NCBI GenBank assembly: GCA_026770025.1 | Contig: JAMXDE010000030.1 | Span: 151,001 to 215,000 of the forward strand | Source of the DNA: Craspedostauros australis | Lineage: Eukaryota > Bacillariophyta > Bacillariophyceae > Mastogloiales > Achnanthaceae | DNA length: 64,000 nt | Direction of reading: 5' to 3' | Shown: positions 56,245-64,000 of the stretch, one piece after another | How the letters are laid out: every line of letters begins with the position of its first letter | Numbering within the stretch: position 1 is the first letter of the stretch | Position numbers and translations under genes: made by a program | The notes under the pieces: generated by a model | Told to the model about the DNA's origin: nothing | Seen by the model: only the letters and a program-made list of their open reading frames with translations | Database searches by the model: none

Positions 56245-57031
56245 TGTCAGGAATCGGGGGTACGACTTTGCAAAGATACCTTGTTCTACCGCAGCTCCCA
56301 CCCAGACTGACTGCAATCACGATGGTATTATGTGCAAAGATACCCATGATTGCTGCAACCCCCAATAGCATCTTTCAGACAATCTGCAACACAGCAATCG
56401 ACCAGTTGCACTCGGACAGCCCAATGGCCTTACCTGTCTTATGCGACGTCCAAGCACCCTCATCCAGTGGCCTACTCGGTCATGTCCCGATAACGGTCGG
56501 GAACCGAGAGATCTATGTCAACAACAATACATCAGCCCATGAGTGAATCGAATGAGCACGACAGCCAATATATCTGAACAAGTCGATGCGTCCCTGAGAA
56601 CCTAATGTGAGAAAGCGAAACAGAGGTGATCCCTAATTGCCCAAGACCACGATCCAGATAACGATAAGTTCCAAAGATGAAGAGGTAGCCATCGAGATGA
56701 CCAGAAGAGGAATGCAATGACATGAAGCCAAAGTGGGACCAGTGAACTGACATGAGACCAGAGGCAAGGTACCTACAGGTCTACAAGGAGCATCAGACGA
56801 ATGTAGGTGCTCACCAACATCAAACAAAGCAGGCAATGAACCAACGTGAATGTAAGATGAGGATGCAGATGAAAGCAGCCATGCACGAGAGTGTGATCGT
56901 GGGCAGCTACTGCAGATTTTGCTTGTCATGGAATCGGAATCGAAAGGAGATGAGCATGTTGTGATCACAGTTCTAAAACGGTACAGACTGATAACAGATT
57001 AGTCTGCTACTACAACCCCGGATTTCCAACA
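56245..57031 (+). repeat. LTR, family A copy 6 (solo)
   Basis: TGTCAGGAATCGGGGG to CCGGATTTCCAACA, 787 bp. It contains the family's internal features, including an ACAGTTCTAAAACGGTACAG block near the end shared with copy 3. No target duplication is evident and no retroelement coding sequence adjoins it. Confidence 0.82.
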
Positions 57032-57683
57032 ATTGTGTTCCACTTCTCATACCGTTGTATCCCTTCCGAATTTCATCCATAAGAAGCCAAATCCACTTCT
57101 GAAGCATTTTGGGATCTGCAGACATTTTTGACGCCAGTTCAAGAAGACAAAGGCTATTGGTGTTGGCAAGTTCCATGCACAGACACTTCTTGCACTGTAT
57201 ACAATGGTGGTGCTGTTGCTACGATTTCAATTGCTATTTCATATGGAAAGTTTCCAACAACACTGGAGTGGTACTTCTCAGGTTTGCTGGTGACCAAACT
57301 CTCCGGAGTTCAGAGCTGGTTGTTGCCGCCATGTTTGTCACTCCAAGTTGCCGTAGCACACGTGTTTCATTTCAGATTCATTTACGAGCTATGGAAATTT
57401 CATTTTTGCCGTTGCTCCCCTTGAACTGAGGCCAAACACAGCGCCAGCAGCTTTCGACCCGCAGACAAGGAGGGGCAGTGCCATCCGCACACAAGTCGCC
57501 GCTTCGTCAGATGGAGTGGTCACAATGACAACCGTGGCCTCAACGGCAGCGACGAGAGCAGCGGTGACAGGGATGGCAACAGCAACGGCATCAAGGCAAC
57601 AGCAAGGCGATGGTAGCGGAGACGGCAACAAAAGCGATAGCAACCACGACGGTAGCAAGGCAGCAGCAGAATGGCGACTGCAT
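57032..57683. other. Unassigned sequence
   Basis: About 650 bp between an LTR and the minisatellites. A minus-strand frame just left of 57176 reads protein-like, but no family is recognised. From about 57540 the sequence grades into ACGGCAAC-type repeats. Confidence 0.35.
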
Positions 57684-57779
57684 CGGCAACCGAGACGGCA
57701 ACCGAGACGGCAACCGAGACGGCAACCGAGACGGCAACCGAGACGGCAACCGAGATGGCAACCAAGACGCCAACCGAAG
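57684..57779 (+). repeat. 12-bp tandem repeat (CGGCAACCGAGA)n
   Basis: About seven near-perfect copies. Being a multiple of three, it codes for a constant tetrapeptide in each frame. Confidence 0.9.
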
Positions 57780-57793
57780 AATGGCAACCGAAG

Positions 57794-58313
57794 AATGGTG
57801 ACAGCAGAATGGCAACAGCAGAATGGCGACAGCAGAATGGCGACAGCAGAATGGCGACAGCAGAATGGCGACAGCAGAATGGCGACAGCAGAATGGCGAC
57901 AGCAGAATGGCGACAGCAGAATGGCGACAGCAGAATGGCGACAGCAGAATGGCGACAGCAGAATGGCGACAGCAGAATGGCGACAGCAGAATGGCGACAG
58001 CAGAATGGCGACAGCAGAATGGCGACAGCAGAATGGCGACAGCAGAATGGCGACAGCAGAATGGCGACAGCAGAATGGCGACAGCAGAATGGCGACAGCA
58101 GAATGGCGACAGCAGAATGGCGACAGCAGAATGGCGACAGCAGAATGGCGACAGCAGAATGGCGACAGCAGAATGGCGACAGCAGAATGGCGACAGCAGA
58201 ATGGCGACAGCAGAATGGCGACAGCAGAATGGCGACAGCAGAATGGCGACAGCAGAATGGCGACAGCAGAATGGCGACAGCAGAATGGCGACAGCAGAAT
58301 GGCAGCAACAGAA
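57794..58313 (+). repeat. 14-bp minisatellite (ATGGCGACAGCAGA)n
   Basis: About 36 tandem copies, nearly all identical. Since 14 is not a multiple of three, every frame cycles through the same 14-residue period (MATAEWRQQNGDSR on plus, SAVAILLSPFCCRH on minus), and none of the six frames contains a stop. The long open frames here (up to 371 codons) follow from that alone and carry no evidence of being genes. Confidence 0.95.
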
Positions 58314-58888
58314 GTGGTGATGACAACAGGGATAGCAGTGGCGAAACCAACGGCAGCAAGCCGACAGTAACGGCAACAGTAATAACAAGGGTTGCAGCAG
58401 ATGCACCTTTTGACATCAAACCAAGTGTAGTCTATTGATTCTTGATGTTTGTAGATGTGCAAACAATAGAGTGGCAAGATCGACGAGACCGGTAAACAAA
58501 ACAAGAAGAGAGACCAGTGGTCCCAGTGTGGAAAGAAGTGTCATATACAACATGTTGCAGATGGTATGTTTGACACTCGGTTTGTCTGGGACAGCTGCTC
58601 ATTTTGATGACACCCACAGGCACATCACTTTGGAAAATGCAGACATGTTTGCATACAAGTACTACCCTCTAAGATGTGCTGTGGGCTTTCCACCATCGTC
58701 CTCCTCCTCCTCCTTCTCTTCGTTGTGTCTATTGCGATCTCTCAGGCTGTGGTTCTTGGGGCTGTTCTGTTCCTCATCCCATTTCCAGTAACACCCAGTA
58801 AGCTCCAATTCCAACAGCATCTTTGATTGTCTATATCAAACCACCCATCACCCTCCTTCGTTTGCCCTGGCACCACCTTCGAATCATG
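58314..58888. other. Unassigned sequence
   Basis: About 575 bp with a short plus-strand open frame (58435-58791, Ser-rich end). No domain is recognised. Confidence 0.35.
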
Positions 58889-58983
58889 TGTTAGGAATCG
58901 AGGGTACGACTTTGTCGGAATATCCATTATTGTCGCACCTCCCAACACTATTCGTCACACCTTTGAATAGTATTCGTCACATG
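58889..58983 (+). repeat. LTR fragment, family A copy 7
   Basis: TGTTAGGAATCGAGGGTACG and the following 75 bp match the 5' end of family A LTRs, including the duplicated TCACACCTTTGAATA unit; similarity stops near 58983. Truncated. It abuts the protease end of the minus-strand copia relic. Confidence 0.75.
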
Positions 58984-58999
58984 TTAGCTACCATGACCG

Positions 59000-60801
59000 T
59001 TAATGCTGGACGTACTCTTGTGGATATGGAGTATCTCCCATCCTCAGCCAAGGATGGATATGTCGCACCCTTTGTCGATGATGGAGATAGGGACGTCTGG
59101 CTTGGGATAGAATTGAGATTTGTTGCTGGTTTGCAGTAGGGACATGATCTCTTTCTTTCCTAAAGCGTAGGAAGAGGTACTGGGGCTGTTGGATGTAGTC
59201 ATGATGGGGTTGTGGTTGTCAGTCGTTGTTTTCTGTTATTGTTGTGTGCAACGTAGAGAAAAGGAAGACAGACATGGAGCAACGCATTGTGAGTGACTGT
59301 CCTCATTGTTCAACACCAGACTTACCTTTTGGCAGTTCATGGTACAATGGGCGGTACACAAGCATGCACTTGGACATCAATGTAAGACAGTTGAAAGTTG
59401 TCAGGCATAAGCTACGACATTGAATCCTTTGTCACAGGTAGTCTAGGGTGTGGGGAATGGCATGTGTGTTAAATCCTCTTTCGGCCATTACTTGGTGGAT
59501 GGAGAGTGTTTCAAGGCAGACTTGAGTTTCTTTCTCTCGTCTTTCTTGTCGTAACTTCCAGAGTAACCGCGACGTCTGTTGTTGGTCGCTTTTCCTTTTC
59601 CTCCTTTCTGGTTGGAACGTCCACCTCCTTTGTTAGTAATCGACTTGGCGTCATTGTCTTTGTTGTGGTCTTCCCCACTGGTCTTGGCACCAGAAGCATC
59701 AACCGCGAGAACCTTCGAAGTTTGCTAAGCGTAGGCCTCTTATTCCGAGTTGGAGATGAGCAACTTTGCTTTGATTCTTCCAACGAGCTTTTGGATAGGC
59801 AATGCATCCCAGGAGTTTTCGATCTCAGTCTTGATGTCGTTGGACTGAATGGACGTCTTGAACGTCTCGGTTTGCTTCACCAGAGCGTCGGGAGGGTTAA
59901 AGTCGAAACCATCCACTTCAATGCTCCTTTTGTTGGTCATCATGCAGTTGTTGACCAGGGTCAGGTACTGCTTGGTGTACTCGTCGAATTCGGTTACCTT
60001 TCCGTTGAATCTCACGGAAGTGAGACCATGGATCTTAGACTTGATGATTTGGTTGAGGAAGAATGGGTCAATGAAGCTATCACAGATGTTCTTCCATGTG
60101 TGGTGGCCGCTTCCCCTTCCATATATGGTGGATGCATCGCCGCAGTGGATCAGGTGTGAACCTGTGGTCCCTGAGACGTCAAGTGCCTCACTGAGTACCC
60201 CGAATAGAACAGAGTTCTTGATCGGAAACTCATCAGCCACCTTGGAGTCATTGGCAACCTCCATCAATTCCATAACGCCTAACATGGCAGATGCCTGAAG
60301 CTTCCAACTGGGGAAGTCGTATGGGTCACCGCCAAATTTGGCGAGTTTGCGGATGGTCTTTACCTCAGCGCGGGGCTTGTTGGCCTGTTTCTTGATCGTT
60401 CCGTTCTGCAAGAAGGATCCTGCATTTTCACACAGTTCTGCATAGGTCTCACTGGTGTAAGGTCTGCCCTTGTGTTTGAGCACCCAGACTGCAGCTCCTA
60501 AGACGTCGATAGCCGTCCTAGTATAATCACCGATCTCTCCCATGAAGTCCATGTCCTTCAAGTTTGTTGGGGCAAAGTAGATACCTTGAACATTGTCTCC
60601 ATGGAGATTCCAGTGAATGGTGAGCTTGAATGCAATCGCATTGCTCTTATCCCTTCCTTCAATCGCAGCTAAAGCTCTGTAGTAGCCAAGTGCTTTCATG
60701 ATGGTTGGGTATGCTCCATCATTGGCCTTGAATACGTCCTCTGGTTGAGGCTCATAGCTAAGGATATTGTAGGTGACCTCCTCTCCTTCGTCGGACATCA
60801 T
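59000..60801 (-). pseudogene. Copia Gag-protease relic
   Basis: From ATG 60801 a 353-codon frame encodes a diatom copia-type Gag (RKLAKFGGDPYDFPSWKLQA, SIYGRG-like ASTIYGRGSGHHTWKNI, FNGKVTEFDEYTKQYLTLVN). A TAA at 59740-59742 and a TAG shortly after break it, but the frame continues with a basic, Gly/Lys/Arg-rich nucleic-acid-binding tail to about 59520. Further left, at about 59110-59000, another frame holds a protease-like piece: SIIDKGCDISILG, stop, GWEIL, resembling the (D/N)xGAD...ILGKGWE core of diatom copia proteases. Integrase and RT are absent. A different, older lineage than the element at 34526. Confidence 0.72.
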
Positions 60802-60881
60802 GGTTCTTATGGATATGCTTATCTCTCAGGTCGTACCTTGGGGCTAGCTGTGTCAGTTTCTTCTTCTATTCTTAGTACTGT

Positions 60882-61695
60882 TGTTGGGTTTCAATAACAG
60901 TAAGCGGCAAAGAAGCAATGTAGCGAACGCAGTGTTAGTCATTTAGTCTCAAGGTATTGATATGTGATTTGGTGCAAACTGGTCACTGTTCAATCATCTT
61001 GGAGGAGGTATGGCTGACGGCTGGGGAGAGCGTGGCGTTGGCACCATGGCGGCTTTGGCGGAGGAGGAGGCGACATGGATAGTTTGAGTTAAAAGCAAGA
61101 AATGGATGCAAGCGATGTGCTAATCGTGGAGCTTTAACGCCCGGCATCCTACGATAGCATGTTAGCGTTAGTCCCTTGTGGAGATTTGGTTTGTATGGAT
61201 AGTGCTTTAGGTCTGTGTCCAGCAGGGTCCTTATTCGGCATGTTACGTGTAATTTCCGATCACACTCTATGGTACTCAGGGTCTTGTACATGTCGATCCC
61301 TTGACATGACTCATCTATTTCACGGTAAAGGTGCGCGAATCCTTATACTGACCAGCATTTCGTTATCATTAATGAAGTGTGATACTTGTAATGCGGTTAT
61401 CTGCAGCGGTTCCTAGGGTCACCAGGATACCAACTGAGGTCCGAACTCAGGTGGTAAGCCATGGGTCTTCTAAACGTCAACCTGTCTCTATCGTGGGAAT
61501 AAATACAGTTGTTACCCACTCCATTAACTATAGCAGATAGTCAGGCTGCATGGTTAAATAAGTATCCCTCCACGGTAGAACCATTGAGTTATATCGATGT
61601 ATTCCATACGTGTGGTTAACTCTCCTGAGTTATGGGTCGCTACTCATCCTATTTACCCAAGAGATCCGTGTCACCCGAATTTCCGGAATAACACA
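60882..61695 (-). repeat. Possible 5' LTR of the copia Gag relic
   Basis: On the minus strand the sequence from TGTGTTATTCCGG (61695) to GAAACCCAACA (60882) has TG...CA ends and lies where the LTR of the Gag relic should be, about 80 bp before its ATG. There is no second copy in the window to confirm the borders, so this is an inference. Confidence 0.35.
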
Positions 61696-61775
61696 GCACC
61701 ATAGCGGGGAGTCGAACCCCCTATTAGCCGGAGCTTGTCAGTCCCATTTCTGAACTACAGTAGAGGCGGGATCAC
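61696..61775 (-). other. tRNA-like segment with box A and box B
   Basis: Minus-strand sequence contains TGTAGTTCAGAAATGGGA (box A-like), then GGGGGTTCGACTCCCC (a T-arm with a perfect GGTTCGACTCC box B) 35-40 bases later. The acceptor strands do not pair and the anticodon arm is not convincing, so it is a tRNA relic or a tRNA-derived SINE head, not a working tRNA. Confidence 0.4.
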
Positions 61776-61812
61776 ACTCTCATATGCCCTGCATATGTCA
61801 TAGTACTACGCC

Positions 61813-64000
61813 ATGTTGACATTTGGTACCTCATCTTGTCTGTACAAAGAAGCATTTGCAAAGGATGATGTGAAGATGGATGCATTGGAGTACCTGCAGT
61901 TCATGGTTGCATTCAGCACACAATCAACCTTCCGGACATCCACGAAAGACATGTACACCATGGGCTTGCTGAGCACCAAAGTGGGGGCACCAAGCAAGAC
62001 CGAATACAACAATTGGTGTTGCAAACTCCAGGAAGACGGCAACAAGATCGAGTCCAATGCTCACTACTTCTGGCAGGATCTCCAGGCTCAGTGCAATCAC
62101 ACTTTGAAGCAACTGGTTGTGAGAGGCACAGCTGGCCAACGCACTGTGACAATCGACGATGATAAAGTGCACTGCGAGAGCACCAAAACATTGCGAAGTG
62201 GCATCTCCCGGCACAAGCATCCGAAGCCCAACAGATGGGGGTGAGTTGTACAATGTCAATACTGTGCTTTTGGATCATGGGATTGAATGTATGTCATGAT
62301 TGTACAATTGTCAATCATTTTGAATCTCACACACACCACATGCATGTCTGCATCCCTCTCTTTCTCATCAAACTCTGTTGCTTCCCTATCTCTTGAACTT
62401 GTGAAATGTTGATGCAAAGATTCACCATCAATACCTTGGCAATGACGATGTCTGGGGTCCCTTGCAGAGTCCAAGTCATCCAGGAAACCAAGACGAACAC
62501 TGCAAAGGATCTGATTGAGGACCAATTTGCAACCACCAATGCCCTGCAGAACACAGAAGTTCTCTGTGATCGCGGATATGGCTCTCTCAAGCTCACACAG
62601 GGTCTTGTTGAAGGCGGAGCGGACATTCAAGGCACTCACAAGAGGGCTCCACACATGCCATTCATCAATGGAACGTACCGGACCAACCCAAACCAACTCA
62701 TGATCAGTGTGACAGAACCCACAAGACTCTTCCTTGCCACCTCCAGCAAGGTGAAGGGTGCGACCTACTGTTGCTATGGTCTCCAAGACAACGGAAAGAT
62801 GATCATGATGGCAAAGACAGGAGTTGGAAGGTTCGACTGGGATCTCACCATGGCAAAGGTGAAAGAGGAGATCATGTACCATCGCCATGTCCAAGCCAAG
62901 CGCACAAATCACCCAGATCTTCTGGCTCATCCAGAGAAGTTCCCAGAGTACTTCTCTGCAGCTGTCGTGAACCTGGAGAAGTCTCCTGCTGTGGTGCTCG
63001 CAATTCAGGCCAGAGACAAAGCAATTCAAGCCATCCAGAATGCACCGAATGACCCAGATGCAGTCAAGGCAGCTGTCATCCTTGCCAAACAAGCCTCACA
63101 GGCACCAGACAACGCGAAAGACAAGGCAAGGATGAGATGGGCACAGAAGATTCGAGACCTTGATGTTGTTGGGATGACCTGCAAACAGCGAGATCCACTT
63201 TGGTTCATGTTGCGAAAGTTCTGCTTGACCAGCTCCACTGTCCACAACATCATCAACGTGGTCCTGGCCAGCACCGAGTGCTGCAAGGAGACGAATGGCC
63301 ATGTTCTCCATCATCAGGCATGGGAAATCATTGCCACATTCATGGGCATCGACGTTGAAGCCAGAAAGCAACAAACTCATGTGGAGATTGGAACAGGTGA
63401 AGTCAAGAATCGGGCACAAGAGCGATTCAATCTCCTCACAGATGATGCCGAAGACTCAAAATCCATCGAGCAAACAATCACCCAAGTTCTTCAGAATCGC
63501 GACAATCCTCCTGTCGACTGGCTGCTCGAGGATGTGACTGAATTGGTGGTGCTCTTCTGTGGTGGGTTCAAGCCAAAAACAGCTGACAGTATCTACAAGA
63601 AGCTCAGGACTGTGATCCAACAACATCAGAAGCCGGATCGCCGGTATGTTGCCATGACACCAAAGACCATGGAGGCAATCTACAAGGCAAGATTCCCCAA
63701 CTCTGGCAAACTTCCGGCAAAGGGTGAAATGATGAAGGCATTGGTGCGGCATGACAAAGCATCCATCACTTTGGCTCTTGACAATCTGGAGGTGGACGGT
63801 GGCAACAACGATGTTGAAGGCAGCAGCACCAGCAATATCGCCCGTTTCCCATCGGCCGACGACGGCGTTGGCATCGACTCTCTGGCTTCCCTTCCTGTTG
63901 AAGCCGATGTCATGCTTGCCACCGGACACAATGTCGAAGGCGATACTGAAGGCATCACCAACAACGATGTGAGGAATAACGAAGAGGACGGAGGCATGAT
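61813..64000 (+). CDS. PiggyBac-like transposase, spliced, runs off the window
   Basis: Exon 1 61813..62240 and exon 2 62420 to beyond 64000. The 179-bp intron (GGGG/GTGAGT ... CAAAG) joins in frame as PKPNRWG+FTINTLAMTMSG. Exon 2 is open without a stop from 62397 to the window end (over 530 codons). Catalytic landmarks are RTVTIDDDKVHCES (first Asp), HKHPKPNRWGFTINTL and EVLCDRGYGSLKLTQGLVEG (second Asp) with GADIQGTHKRAP. These fit the piggyBac-like DDE fold in the IDDDK variant. The C-terminal extension is helical and charged and ends Gly/Asp/Asn-rich. The N-terminus may lack an upstream exon. No stop or frameshift was found, unlike relics 1 and 2, so it may be functional or recently so. 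Confidence 0.75.

Noticed and set aside
57389-58504. Long open frames of up to 371 codons on both strands
   Set aside because: They exist only because the 14-bp minisatellite has no stop in any frame; no domain or ATG context supports a gene.
61696-61775. Functional tRNA gene on the minus strand
   Set aside because: Box B is perfect, but the acceptor stem does not pair and no sound anticodon arm can be drawn.

Overview
The window looks like a nuclear contig of a diatom or close stramenopile relative. The signs are GT-AG spliceosomal introns of 178-339 bp, a eukaryotic tRNA-Asp with internal box A/B promoters, a helicase-associated (HA) domain protein of the type multiplied in diatoms, a permease with a presequence resembling the bipartite AF-type plastid import signal of red-lineage algae, and many diatom-style LTR retrotransposons plus piggyBac-like transposases. 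I see no bacterial operon, Shine-Dalgarno site or CRISPR array. The species cannot be named from the sequence.

Layout. 1-2936: gag relic and LTR. 2937-28169: a gene block holding tRNA-Asp, an HA-domain protein (-), a CANT1-like apyrase (+), a SulP/SLC26 anion transporter (+), an ABCC-type ABC transporter (-, four exons), two tandem secreted SET-domain paralogues (+), and a divergent pair of EF-hand/coiled-coil membrane paralogues. The end of this block decays into a PIF/Harbinger relic. 28170-43000: transposon graveyard with LTRs in both orientations, a copia RT relic, a Tc1/mariner-like relic, and an old Ty3/gypsy element (-) split by a young, nearly intact 7.5-kb Ty1/copia element that has its 6-bp target duplication. 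44326-50649: two genes, a plastid-type aromatic amino-acid permease (+) and a DEX1-like FG-GAP membrane protein (-). 51214-64000: microsatellites, two decayed piggyBac-like copies, another LTR, a 14-bp minisatellite, a copia gag-protease relic (-), and a spliced, apparently intact piggyBac-like transposase that runs off the right edge.

Several genes concern membranes or the secretory pathway (apyrase, SulP, ABCC, EF-hand proteins, permease, DEX1), but nothing shows they form one pathway. Their positions look like ordinary eukaryotic gene order: convergent SulP/ABCC and permease/DEX1 pairs, tandem SET duplicates and a head-to-head EF-hand pair. Exon borders were set by reading frame, GT/AG dinucleotides and family continuity. 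TE identities rest on recognisable catalytic motifs, without database searches.
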